Positions 10,540 to 22,176 of a stretch of DNA of 64,000 bases are shown one piece after another (within the stretch, counting starts at the first letter, position 1; each line of letters opens with the position of its first letter). Below the pieces are notes generated by a model. That model searched no databases and was not told where the DNA came from. It saw nothing but the letters and a program-made list of their open reading frames with translations. Source of the stretch: Mercurialis annua (taxonomy: Eukaryota > Streptophyta > Magnoliopsida > Malpighiales > Euphorbiaceae); assembly GCF_937616625.2 (NCBI RefSeq), contig NC_065570.1, positions 2,056,001 through 2,120,000 of the forward strand, written 5' to 3'. The position numbers were made by a program, and so were the translations under genes.

Positions 10540-11840
10540 GTAATAATTTAATTATGTCAATCATGTTTCATTCATTTAAAAGCATTTTCACCATGTTAAG
10601 ATCTGAATTATATGCGAGTTTCTGGGTAACATGACATAATATAGCAAACCAAATATATAGGTAAATAGACTGCTAGAATGGATTACATGATTTGAATTCT
10701 ACGACATATAATTTTAGAATATGAGAGCACAAAGAGGTGGAATGCTCAAGTCTTGGCTTAAACTCGTAACAAATGTCGTGTCCATGTCTTTAGAACTTGC
10801 TTTTGTTATCTTCCATAAAATCATCTACAGAAAGAACATCATTATCTTCTTTATCAAACATAATTGATTTTGAGCGGAGGGATGATGTATCATGTATTCC
10901 AAGATTTCATCTAAGGGCTAAACCTTTAAAATTGAATATCAAATTTTTATGAACTGGGGAAGGTTTTAAAGTTTTTGTGTTTAATGTCAGTTTCAACCAT
11001 TTCGTTGGTTAACAACTGATTCTAGTCAACCTTGAAAGGTCGTAGTTGCTTGACGATCTAGATCCCATTTCAGTCCTTAAAGATTAAGTAATAGTGAGAG
11101 GTATAAGAATAAAGTTGGACACAAGTTTATGCAGAAACTAATGCTCATTAAGGCTACCGATAGACTCAAGAAATAAGTAATTTACAGCCTTCTTAAAAAT
11201 CCTAATTTTTTTCAGAAACAAGCGCCTCATTCAATCTAGCCAGTTCAATAGGCAGTATTCTACCCAACATATGAGAAGTAAACTATGGGAACATTATTTC
11301 TTGTCTTTTTTATTTGTTTTTACTATATCAATTTTCCTTGATTACTAATCAAAGTTGTGCCATAAACGATTACATAGTTCTAAATAGTCAATTACTTAGG
11401 GCTATTGAATGTTTTGAGGTCCTATATGCATGTATATGAATGCTGTATGACTTTTTATCAAATTAAGAGAAAGGGAAAATACAGAGGAAAATGGACACTT
11501 GTGCATGAAAACTGGTAATGAGTAAATCATAGTGACAAAAGTGTGGCTTGCATATGAATTTTGATCTTCCAGTCTCTTATGTCTTAACTCTTAACTATGG
11601 CACAAATTATTCCAAATTTGTTATGTTCAACAGCACGTGCTACTATGAGTATGATGATAATGTAGCATGCATATAAATTACAGTTTCCTATATTTTTTGC
11701 AACATTTGAATTGCAATTTTCCTTATTTATCCAACTATATGTGCTAGAGCTTTTAACTTGTTGGAATCAAGAGCTGCATTTCATTCGCGACATAGTTATT
11801 GATGCTCTTTATAATTTAAACTCTGTTTCTACTTTTGCAG
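10540..11840 (+). other. NLR intron 1 (1.3 kb)
   Basis: GT at 10540 and AG at 11840 (TTTCTACTTTTGCAG), and joining restores the NB-ARC frame (KEATDSANNRMEELGKK). The intron falls between RNBS-C and GLPL. No element or ORF is recognised inside it. Confidence 0.7.
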
Positions 11841-13570
11841 ACTCCGCCAATAATAGAATGGAAGAGCTAGGGAAGAAAATGGTTGCACGTTGCGCTGGTT
11901 TGCCTTTGGGTATCACTGTGCTAGGAGGGCTTTTGGCTACATAATTTACAGTTCATGAGTGGCAAACTGTGCATGACAATATTAAATCATACATGAGAAG
12001 AGGCAAAGTTAACGGGCAAGAACAGTTTGGAGTTCTGGATGTCCTAGCTTTAAGTTATGATGATTTAACAGCTCGGTTGAAGCCATGCTTTTTGTACTTG
12101 GGTAACTTTCCAGAAGATTATGAGATACCTGTGGTCAAATTGATACAAATGTGGATGGCAGAAGGATTTATCCCTTTGGTACCGTTTGAAGATGACGGTG
12201 AGGAGTCGATGGAGGAAATAGCTGAACGGTACTTGCACGAGCTGGTCGAGAGGTGTATGATTCAAGTGGGAGAAACAGATTCAAATTCTAAAATGACAAC
12301 TTGTCGCATGCATGATCTTATGAGAGATCTATGCTTGCAGAAAGCAAAGCAGGAGAATTTCCTCGACATTATTAATTACTCGCACAACAACGATATCTCT
12401 CCAAGTTCTACAGTTCGAAGGCTTGCCGTATATCTGAACAGAGATAAGCTTGAAATTGATCTTCAAAATTCCATCAGAAACCATCACATGCTGAGGTCTC
12501 TTTTATACTTCTATGACTCTGGAAATGGATATTGGCAGATCTGGAAATTAATTGCAGCAACATTTGACAATTTAAAACTGCTTCGAGTATTGGATCTTGA
12601 GGGAGTTAATATTAATGGAGGGAAGTTGCCAAAAGACATTGGTGATCCCATCCACTTGAGATTCTTGAGTTTACGGAATTCAAAGGTGTTACACCTGCCG
12701 TCAAGTATTGGTAAGTTAAGGAGACTGCAAACACTAGATTTATGTACAGGCGGTGGATATATGTATGTACCCGACAAGATCTTCAACTTGGAACAACTCA
12801 AACATCTATATCTCCCTTATTGTTATTCTACAGGAACGGAGTTGGCTAGCCAGAGACACCTGAGAACAGTTATAAATCTGAGAGTAAATAGCTACAATAT
12901 AAATAATCTTGCAAATATGATCAATGTTAGGGAGTTGGGCATCAGAGTCTCTTCTGACGGTTTCACTTCATTAGAAACATTTAAACTGCCAAATGGTTCA
13001 CTAAAACATCTTCAATCTCTGTCCATAGCTGTTACTTACAGTGACAAAAAATTAGATATAAGGTTATTCTTGTCATCTTTTGTCAATATTCATGAGTTGA
13101 AGTTAGATATGGGGTTGATAAAGATTCCAGATTATCAAGAATTCCCTCGAAACATCTCCCATTTACGTTTACAGAATTGTCGACTAGCAGAAGACCCAAT
13201 GCCAACTTTAGGAAAGCTGCCTAACTTGAAGGTCCTTCACATATGTCCTCAAGTGTTCATGGGAGAGGAAATGATTTGCTCTAAGGAAGATTTTCCTGTA
13301 CTGCATACACTTTTACTTGAAGGGCAGTCAAACTTTGAGGTATGGAGGGTAGAAGAAGGAGCTATGCCTAATCTATGTCGGTTGACCATTTCAACATGCT
13401 GGTGTTTAAAGTCATATCCTGATGGATTGAGGTTTGTCAAATCTCTTCGAGAACTAAAGATCATTTCAATGGCGACGATGTTCAAATTCAAGATGATAGA
13501 AGGAGGAGAAGACTTCTACAAAGTCCAACACGTGCCCTTGGTCGAATTTCTACGTTCTACTTCAAATATG
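11841..13570 (+). CDS. NLR exon 2: GLPL to end of LRR, with nonsense codon
   Basis: Starts in phase 1, reads DSANNRMEELGKKMV...GLPL...LLAT, then TAA at 11942-11944, and resumes in the same frame with FTVHEWQTVHDN. The downstream frame contains RNBS-D, MHD and around a dozen leucine-rich repeats (e.g. LRVLDLEGVNI, LRFLSLRNSKVLHLPSSIG, LPNLKVLHI). Ends ...LRSTSNM/GTAATC at 13570, phase 0. Protein re-initiation at 11969 (MHDNIK) is possible only in theory. Confidence 0.8.
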
Positions 13571-14079
13571 GTAATCATTCATGTTAACTTGGTTTGACTT
13601 AGGAGTGTGCAAAAATCGAATTAAATTGAATAATCGATCCAACCAAACTGACAAATTTAGTTTTGTTTGATATTATAAATAAATTAGTTTTCTCATTTTG
13701 GTTTGCTTTTAGAAGTAAAAAGTTTTCAATGAAGTTTGATACAAACTGAACCGACTTGTTTGGTTACTGTTGAAGTGGGAGTATCCCACATTAGTTGTGA
13801 TTAGTTTTATGATAGGATCTAACAGTTACAAATTTTTAAATCTTCGTGAAGTATCTCTCTTCTTGTTTAAAGTATCTCTCTTCTTGTTTTCTTTTCGTAA
13901 AGAACTTGATGTTGATAATATACAGACCCGGATATCCATTCGGACAATTGAACTTTCTTGTGATTAACATTTAACCGTGAATTTGGTGATCTTTGTAGAC
14001 ATTTCAGTCAAGCTCTTTAGTTTTATTTGTATATTTATATTAACTAATGGCACAATATTTGTTTCTTTTTATATGGCAG

Positions 14080-14437
14080 ATAATGGTTTTTAAATTGGAT
14101 TTGCCTGACGATTCAAGTAAAAGCAAAGCCATCGGGGCAGTCGGGCACCTTTCAGGTATTGCATTATTTAAGTTGTGCAATCCTCTTTTCCGCTGCAAGA
14201 GTAGTTTCTCAAGGCTTTTTGAAGTTGCTACTTGTTTCATAAGGGACAATCTGTTGCTATAACACATAAATTTAACACCAGACACTATACTGCGTATTTG
14301 CAGGTGTTAAAACAATTTCTGTTGATATGCAACTACAACAACTGACTGTAACGGGGCACATAGATCCGGAAGATGTAGTGATGGTGGTCAGAAAACACTG
14401 TTGTATAGAACCTACTGATATAAGGTGGACAATTTAG
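14080..14437 (+). CDS. Integrated HMA domain exons 3 and 4 of the NLR gene
   Basis: Exon 3 (14080-14155) and exon 4 (14304-14437) encode about 69 residues: IMVFKLDLPDDSSKSKAI, then VGHLSG/VKTISVDMQLQQLTVTG, HIDPEDVVMVVRKHCC, and stop TAG at 14435-14437. This matches the HMA fold of HIPP-type heavy-metal-associated plant proteins (KLDLHDD, LSGV-SI-MD, KLTVTG-IDP-VV-LRKH). The intron after the LSG glycine is, from family knowledge, where HIPP genes carry one. The metal-binding CxxC loop is replaced by LPDDSSKS, so metal binding is not expected. The acceptor (ATATGGCAG) and phase 0 match the LRR exon exactly. Confidence 0.8.
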
Positions 14438-14600
14438 AAGAGCTCGAGACGTAAGTTCCTCTTTTAGTTGCTGTGATTTTCGTTAGTTTGGGTCATTTGC
14501 CGATGGCAGTTAGTTTGAGACATATAATAGCAGGGCGTGCAGGTATACTCGAGGCGAGTCGAATGGAAACACTGTCAGTCACTTCTGAGCTCGACTGCAC
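14438..14600 (+). other. NLR 3' untranslated region with possible 3' intron
   Basis: After the stop, GAC/GTAAGT at about 14451 is a consensus donor, and GCGTGCAG near 14541 is a plausible acceptor. Spliced 3' leaders occur in plant NLRs. This is inference from splice motifs alone. Confidence 0.25.
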
Positions 14601-14627
14601 TGTCCCCTTTGGAACCTTGAAATTATG

Positions 14628-14782
14628 CGGAATTCATTTGCAATTCTAAATTTTTTGTGTTTAGAATAACGAATGCATTAATACTGTTCTTGGAATTGAA
14701 ATTCTGAATTTGTGTTTAATTGTAACTTGAGGAATTGCAAATCCAACTAAAAAATAGGTGGAATTTGCAAATGAATTCTAAA
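14628..14782. mobile_element. short foldback MITE
   Basis: The left GGAATTCATTTGCAATTC is the approximate inverse of the right GAATTTGCAAATGAATTC. The interior is AT-rich with no ORF. Length about 155 bp. Confidence 0.4.
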
Positions 14783-14790
14783 AACTTAGA

Positions 14791-15445
14791 ATGTTTTTCT
14801 GGAGTGTTTTACATGACAGTTTGCTGACGAATGTGGAAAGAGTAATCCGTCATATCGGGACGGATACAATTCATCAGCGCTGCAAGCAACGGGCAGAGGA
14901 TGAGGAGCATGTGCTAAGGAGCTGTTGGGTAGTTAAACAACTTTGGAATAGGGTCATTCACCCCAATTACCATCAGCAGTTCTATACTATGGCTTTTCAT
15001 GAATGGGATGTTGAGAATTGGAATATCTTCTTTGGTGTTGCTATCTGGTGTATTTGGAATTGGCGGAATCATTTTGTTTTTGAAGGCAAAAGTCAATCGA
15101 TTGACCAAATTATCCGAGATATTAAGAGGCGAGTTGATTATATTACGAAAGCTTTAAACGACCAAGCTAATACTCACTTAATGCAGCAAGCTTATCATGA
15201 AGCTCAAATCAGGTGGCATCAAAACTGGGTTAAAATAAGTAGGGATGGAGCTTTCAATTCGGTTTCAGGGATTGCTAAAGCTGGTGGTTTAGCTAGGGAT
15301 GAAAATGGTCTCTGGCTTGGTAGCTTTACTGCTAATCTAGGTCGGGATCAGTCCTTGGCGCAGAATTGCAAGGTGTTTGGTTTGGCTTGCTAATGGCTTG
15401 GAATTTGGGGGCTAAGAAAGTAGCGGTGGAAGTCGACAATAAATG
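14791..15445 (+). pseudogene. LINE ORF2 C-terminal relic (zf-RVT and RNase H)
   Basis: The 200-codon frame shows the reverse-transcriptase zinc-binding region (LLTNVERVIRHIG, EDEEHVLRSCW) followed by an RNase H-like start (WVKISRDGAFNSVSG, AGGLARDENGLWLGSF). A frameshift near 15365 moves the continuation (GLLMAWNLGAKKVAVEV) into another frame, ending at TGA 15443-15445. Reverse transcriptase and endonuclease are absent. This is a 5'-truncated, frameshifted L1-type copy immediately 3' of the NLR. Confidence 0.75.
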
Positions 15446-15779
15446 AAATAAACTAAAAGAAAAGAAACTATCAAAATAGAAATAATGTTCCAATTATGTT
15501 TTTTTAGTTTCTAGCAATTTTCGTAGTCATTCCAAGAAAGGGTTTTGGATGAAGTTATACAACACCGTTTTTTTTTATTTTATTAATTAAAAAAGATTTC
15601 ATTACATATTGAAATATATATTAATTTAATATTTTTAATATTTTCAATATTTAATATTTGAATATTTTTTTTTAATAAATTATTAAAGAATTTAAGAAAT
15701 TAATATTTATTTATTGTCATAACGGTGGTTGACAAACTGAACGAGAATGGTTTTCATGCGAATATTGCAGTTGCTATAA

Positions 15780-17195
15780 GAGCTTTAATAAACAAAACTT
15801 GGGATGTCTAGATTGTAGAATTATGATATTCAGATAGATTATAATGGTGTGAAGTACATGCTTATATATAGGATACATAAATGAGTCATAGTCTAACTAT
15901 ACTATTTTGATGGCTGTCTAGTACTGTAAGTCTGTAACAGTATTAAAGATATGTAAGATATTTCATATCTGTAACTCGAATAATTATCCTTATCACCCGC
16001 CCGCAAATTGAGCGTGGGTTGACACAACGGTCAACTTGTCTCGAAGATATTCGAAATGATTGCTTGGCAATGGTTTGGTAAGAGCATATGCAAGTTGCTC
16101 ATTAGAAATGATAAATTTAACCTCAATTTGCTTGGTAGCAACTTGTTCCCGTACATAATGAAAATCGATTTCCAAATGCTTAGACCGAGAGTGAAAAATT
16201 GGTGTGGTCGTAAGATAAGTTGCGCTTAAATTATGACACCAAACCGTTGGACAAGCCGAAGCTGAATTTCCAAGTTCTTTAAGTAAAGACGTGATCCATT
16301 GTAGTTCGGAAACTGTGGTGGATAATGCACGATACTCGGCTTCGGTAGAGGATTTGACTACAACTTTTTGTTTTCTTGACCCCCAGGTGACCAAATTTGA
16401 GCCAGTGGTTGATTTGCGATCATCAACCGAGCTTGCCCAATCACTGTCACAATAAGCTGAAATATGCGAGGAGCTGGTTTTCTTGAGGAAGATGTCATGA
16501 TCAAAAGTGGCTCAGAGATAGCGAAGAATGCATTTGACGGCTGTCCAATGATCATCCGTTGGACATTGCATGAACTGAGATACTTTAGTGACGCTGTAAG
16601 AAATGTCCGGTCTTGTCAGAGAGAGGTACTGCAATCCCCCTACAACACTACGATAGAGACTTGAATCTGCCATAACTGTCCCACCGGTAATAGACATTTT
16701 GTGCTTGCAATCTGCCGATGAGATGCCTTCGGCTTGATCCATTTTTGCCTTAAATAATAAATCCCGAATATATTTCTTCCGAGTTAAGTGAAGTCCATGT
16801 GGTTTCCATGAAGCTTCAACCCCGAGAAAGTAACTCAGTGTGCCGAGGTCTTTGATCGCAAAATCTTTGTTCAATGAGGTAACAACTAACTGAAGAAACG
16901 TTTTGTCGTTACCCGTAAGGATAATATCATCGACATAGATAAGAACATAAGCTTGAACAACGTTAGAATTATAGTGATATAATGAGCAATCTGTTTTAGA
17001 AGCAGTAAACCCAAGGAAAACAAGAGCAGAAGATTGTTGGTAAAAATACGCAAACGTACGTATGCCAACTTGTAATACAGAATGCGAAGTTCGGATATCG
17101 TACACACAGAGAAAGCTTTTAGATACAACCAGGTAAGGGACTCGAGTTGGATAGTCGAAACGATAATTTTGTTTGTTGTGTAATTAAAAGACAGA
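15780..17195 (-). pseudogene. Ty1/copia retrotransposon 3' part (RT, RNase H, PPT, partial LTR)
   Basis: On the minus strand 17105-16512 encodes copia reverse transcriptase with YVDDIILTGND, KDLGTLSYFLGVE and RPDISYSVTKVSQFMQ. After a frame break, 16394-15993 encodes RNase H (KSSTEAEYRALS, HSRSKHLEIDFHYVRE). The polypurine run GCGGGCGGG precedes TGATAAGG, the start of a 3' LTR at about 15995 running to about 15780. gag, integrase and the 5' LTR are missing. The right side is cut by the hAT-like element that begins at 17202. Confidence 0.8.
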
Positions 17196-18499
17196 ATTTA
17201 ACATAGTTGTTAAAAGCGCGCCTAAGGCGCTAGAAAAGCGCATAGCGCAGGTGGTGCGCCTCAGAAACACCTGAGGCGACCACCTTCATCCAGGCGCGCT
17301 AAAGCGACGTGGCGATGTCTGCGCGGCGCAAAGTGCAGCCTCTGTTACCCGGACACTTCAAGAAAAAAACAGGCGAAAAAGAAAATAAAGGAGGAAGAAG
17401 AAGAAATGTCCGACATGCGGCGCTGCTGAAGGAAGAAGAAGAAGAACAAATGGCGGCGGCTCTGTCTAGGGTTAGAATTTGTGAAACAGGTTGGGGAAAG
17501 AGACTTAGGTTCTCTTAATATCTTAATGGGCCTCTCTTTTTCAGCCCATGACCAACCACAAGGGCTTTATTCTACAATAAAAGAGGAGATTTTTAGACAA
17601 ATACACCTAAAACGAATAAATATTCTCACAGCTACTACAAGAATTTAATTATAACCATAACACCATTTGACAGAAGTTTCTTTTGATAAATAAACTTCCT
17701 AATTTGCCAAACTACGATTCTCTTAAATATGAACTGATCTCTTCCAAGTTCAATAAATCTCCATCTCTCGCAAGATTCTCTCAAGCCGAAGGACTAGCAG
17801 ACTTTGAAGAAAAGTGTTGACGACGGAGAGCTGTAGTTGGCGGAGATGAGGAATAAGATGACAGCGGAGATGGGGAATCTGATGACGGTGTTGACGACGG
17901 AGAAGAGAACGGAGAGCCGTAGTCGGCGGAGATGAGGAATTTGATGACAGTGTTGACGAAGGAGAAGAGGATGGAGAGCCGTAGTTGGCGGAGGGAAATA
18001 AAAATGGACAACGATAATCATCATTTTTCCCATCCAAAATCTAGAAAAAGTTCAATTTTTTTGGGCGACAAATAACCAAATTGGAGGATCAGATGAATTG
18101 CAAATTTTTAGTTAATTTGAATATTAAAAACTGGTTTAGGTGAAGAGCTGCATTTTCTTCTTAATTTCTCTGGAAGTGATAAGAACATGCTGACATATTA
18201 TTTTACCTATTTGGATGAGTCATGATTTAAAAGAAATTAATATAGTGAATTGAAGAAAAAACAAGAAATTGGTAAAGAAAGAGGAATTGAAAAGAGGAAT
18301 CAGAAATTTATACAGAAACATAAAGCAGAGAGGAGAGTGACTATTAGATTGTAATTGATTTTTTTTTTATAGTAGATGCATTCTATGTGTTTGATAAAAT
18401 GCTTCAATGAAAATGTGTTAAGATTCTCAATTCAAATATGTGATTATTTTTTTTCTTTCCGACTGCAATTTCTACAATGCTATTGCTTTTTTTCTATTT

Positions 18500-20860
18500 A
18501 TAAATAACATGTTGATTAGGTTAGTTCCATTTAAATTAAGTTTGCTATTGGTTTACTATCATTAGACTATGGGATTATTAAAATATAAATTTATTATTAG
18601 TTTGCTATCGGTTTACTAAAAATAAATTTATTGTCGGTTTATTAAAAGATAAATTCATTAAAACTATACTATCGGTTCACTAAAAAAGATAAGCTAATTA
18701 TTAGTTAGTATCAGTTTACTTAAAAAAGCAATTTACCATTGTTTATTTTTTAAAATTATAAAATATTAAACTTATGGTTTATATCGGTTTACTAAAGATA
18801 AATTTACCAACGGTTTACTATCGGTTTACTTAAAAAGCAATTTACTATTGTTTATTTTTTTTAATTAAATTATTAAACTTATAGTTTATATCGGTTAACT
18901 GAATATAAAATTACCAACGATTTACTATCAGTTGACTTAAAAAAGCAACTTATGTTCTCACTAGTTAACTTGCTCTAAGCATCCATTTATTATATCAATA
19001 TTTTTTACCGATTAAAATATTGTTTTAATCTCAAAAATACGATTTTGGTTAACCATCAGTATACTAACAGTTTAATAACGATATACTAAAAAAAATTATG
19101 TTTTAAATGCATAATTTAAGTTTACTAAAATTTCATTAACGATATACTAAAAATTAATTAACTACTCCCTCCGTCCCGTTTAAGAAGGGACAAATGACTT
19201 TTTCACATATATTAAGAAAGCATTAATTACTATAGTGTTTTTTTATTTTACCCTTATTTATGATAGTGTTGTATTTTGTGTATAGGTTAATAGTCATTAA
19301 TTATGGAAAAAGAAAAGGGGATAAAAAAGGAAAAATCATTTAAATTGGCAAAAAAAACACGATATGACCTTCTTAAGTGGGACAAATAAAAATGGGATAT
19401 GTCCATTATTAAATGGGACGGAGGGAGTATAAGTTTATCAGTGATTTACTCACGGTTCACTAACAGTATTCTAAAAATAAATTATTAATCTTTATTAAAA
19501 GTACAGTTTGTTTAAAATACATAATTCAAGTTTAACAACGGTTTACCAACGATTTATTAACCATATATTCAAATAAAAATTATTACAAGTTTACCAACAG
19601 TTAACCTAACGTTTACTAAAGGTGTACCAAAAACAAGATTATTAGTGTACCACTAGCAACTCATTGATTAATCAACATCAAAACCATTACATATACACAA
19701 GTAAAAAAAAATACATTAGAAAATCAAGAGCATCATTGCAGAACAACAAACTGTTTACCTAAAGGTTAAACATTGGTTAACCAATACCCAAAACATTATA
19801 GATACATATGTGAAAAAACATAAAAAAATTACATGAAAATCAAAAAGATCATTACGTAGCAGCCAATGGTTTACCTAAGGTTAACCATTGGTTAAATAAA
19901 CTGTTTACTAACGGTTTACTATTTTTTATTTTTAAATAATAAAATGTTAAAATGAATTATTACTTAATTTACTAGAATTATTGGTGTACCATTAGTAAAC
20001 CATTGATTAACTTATAATAAAACCATTGCACATACACAAGTGTATAAAAATATTACATAAAAAAATCAAGAGCATCATAAAACAATAATTATAAAATTAT
20101 CAACGAAAAATTCAAGGTTTACTAATGGTATACTAAACTTTATAAACTGATTAACAGTGTACTAAAAATTAATTTATTATGAAAATTAAAAAATACAGTT
20201 TGTTTAAATGCACACGATAAGTTTACCAACGGTCTGCTCACTATTAACTCAAAATTTACTAACAGTATAATTAAAATTAATATTATTAGTATACTTTAGT
20301 AAATCATTGGTAAACCAATAATGAAATCATTACAATCATAAATTACAAAATAAAATCACAAAACATAATGGGTTTGATTTTATATTTTAAAATTATAAAA
20401 TATTAAATTTATGATTTATATTGATTTACTAAATATAAGTTTAACAACATTTGACTATCAATTTACTTAAAAAACAATTTACTATTGTTTGTTTTTTAAA
20501 AAATAAAAAATATTAAACTTATAATTCTAAAACCATAACTTCTAATTCTAATTTACCAACAGTATTTCTCATAATTAAGAGAACATATGATTATATCATT
20601 TTCAGACATTACCTACATTTTCTAAATTCAAAATATAACATGGCCCGATTAATAATATATATTTTCTATGCACTTGGTCTTGAGAAATGAAACTAAATTA
20701 AACTAACATCGCAACAGACTGACTTATATCGGTTTACTAAATATAAGTTTACCAACAGTTGGCTATCAGTTTACTTAACGATTTACTAAAAAAATAAATT
20801 AGTTTACTAATATTTTACTATCGATTACTAACGACTTGAACACGACTAGAAACCCATTAA
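18500..20860. repeat. degenerate GGTTTACTA-type repeat array
   Basis: The phrases GGTTTACTA, CGGTTTACTAA and GTTTACCAACGG recur dozens of times at irregular spacing, separated by AT-rich filler, inside the hAT-like element. The spacing is not constant, so it is not a clean satellite; it looks like an old expanded array. No coding potential. Confidence 0.55.
19164..19436. mobile_element. Stowaway-like MITE
   Basis: Ends CTCCCTCCGTCCCGTTTAAG and its inverse ...AAATGGGACGGAGGGAG at the right, flanked by TA. This is the consensus terminus of plant Tc1/mariner-derived Stowaway MITEs. About 273 bp, nested in the repeat array. Confidence 0.8.
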
Positions 20861-20972
20861 AAAATAGTACAACTCTTTATCATATACAGAATCAGTTTAT
20901 AAAAATATTTAGTATAAATCTAATATAAAATATAACTAAATTTAATTTCCAGTAATTTGTTTTAAAATAATC

Positions 20973-21316
20973 CTATACAACAAAATAATCCAAACAAACA
21001 ACTAAAATTGAAAATCCATATACTAGACAATCACAAGTTTTAAATTTTTTTTCCTGCATTTTTGCATTTCTCGCTTCCGTATTCGTCTTCTTAACTTCAA
21101 CCTCTTTATCACTCTCAATATTTTCAGCTATCTTCATGTTCCTATATTGATACAAAAAAATGCAGTACGCTCCCGCTGCTGATTAGTAGAAATAATACTT
21201 TCACGAAATTTGTCATCAAGTGGATTCAATCCCTTCACAAGTTTCACTTTTTTTTTTGCCTTGACAAATGATATTGGCTTGGCATCAAGAACTTTATAAT
21301 TAGAACCTATCTTCAA
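20973..21316 (-). other. exon-like patch in the hAT-like element
   Basis: On the minus strand, after an acceptor-like AAATTTCAG at about 21320, a 60-codon frame reads YKVLDAKPISFVKAKKKVK and NPLDDKFRESI. A shifted frame continues with lysine-rich sequence to 20973. Composition is more protein-like than the flanks. I do not recognise the family; it may be a captured host exon with a frameshift. Confidence 0.25.
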
Positions 21317-22176
21317 ATTTTGCTGAAATTTAAAAAAATATATAAAATTAATAACCCTTTAGTGAACTGTTAGAAACTATTTAGTAAATCATTACTATAA
21401 GCAACAATATAAAACCAATGCAGATTAAGCAAAGATTTTTATACTAATTTATAAGTTATAAGTGACATGTCATGAAACTACTTACTCTCATAATTGCTAT
21501 TTTCAATATGTCAAATTTTTACATTGATTAGCAAAGAAAAAAATCCAAGGGATCGGAGCTTCTCAGATAAAATGATAAACAACCACTTAGATAGTAATTA
21601 CTTATATGCCATGGAAACTTTTTCACTGCCAATTCTATTTAGCAGATACTTGTAGCCATCTTATCCACTTCATCCTCAAACATCTCATTTTAATTTTTTA
21701 CATAAAGATCAAAATGTTTGCTCGTTAGGATTTAACTTGGTTCAACACCTTTTAAGGCCCTCATGACTCTCGTTAGGATTTTGTGCAATATAATTATAAT
21801 ACTAAAGAAATGAGCGCACTGTATTATTATAATCTTTTTGAATTATGCAGCATGCATTCAGTTTGTTTTTTTTCTTCATTGCAGGGTTTAGGTGACAAGC
21901 ATCAAATTAGTGCGACAGGCATCAAATTATTCAATTTACATTCACAAGATACCATCATTTAACAACAACATTTGAGCTAAGCAATTGTTTAAGGCACAAT
22001 AACATTTAAACTAATTAGTATTAGAGAAGAACATACCACTGTGATAGTGATGTTTAAGGCACGATTCTGACTTATCCTCAAAGCCATCCAGCAATTTGTA
22101 CAATCCTAAAACAAAACAATCAATTCAACAAGAAGCACACGCCCAAGTTTTCTTCGAATTGAACACTAGAGCTAAG

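Larger units (their letters stand above)
9498..14437 (+). pseudogene. CC-NB-ARC-LRR immune receptor with C-terminal integrated HMA domain, broken by one stop
   Basis: Exons 9498-10539, 11841-13570, 14080-14155 and 14304-14437 keep one frame (993 residues) apart from a TAA at 11942-11944. Order: Rx-type coiled coil with the EDVIE variant of EDVID (residues 1-170), P-loop GMGGLGKTTLA, RNBS-A FDCFAWSCIS, kinase-2 CLVVLDDIW, RNBS-B KILLTTRKR, GLPL (CAGLPLGITVLGGLLAT then stop), RNBS-D CFLYLGNFPEDY, MHD (RMHDLMRDLCL), then LRRs ending GGEDFYKVQHVP, the usual C-end of RPP8-like proteins. Two more exons add an HMA fold. The family senses pathogen effectors in the cytosol. The stop replaces the lysine normally found in LLAxK-HEW; all other hallmark motifs are intact, so decay looks recent or allelic. 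An allele without the stop may exist. Confidence 0.85.

Noticed and set aside
11942..11951. an extra intron removing the NLR stop codon
   Set aside because: The only nearby acceptor (TTTACAG) would need a donor upstream that deletes the GLPL motif, so a true nonsense mutation is more likely.
17309..17518. 69-codon Lys/Glu/Arg-rich ORF in the hAT-like element
   Set aside because: Low complexity, no domain, no splice context. Probably captured or random GC-rich DNA.
17750..18037. three overlapping Ser/Pro-rich minus-strand ORFs
   Set aside because: All frames are open because of a repeated GACGGAGA-type motif, which is typical of repeat sequence and not of a gene.
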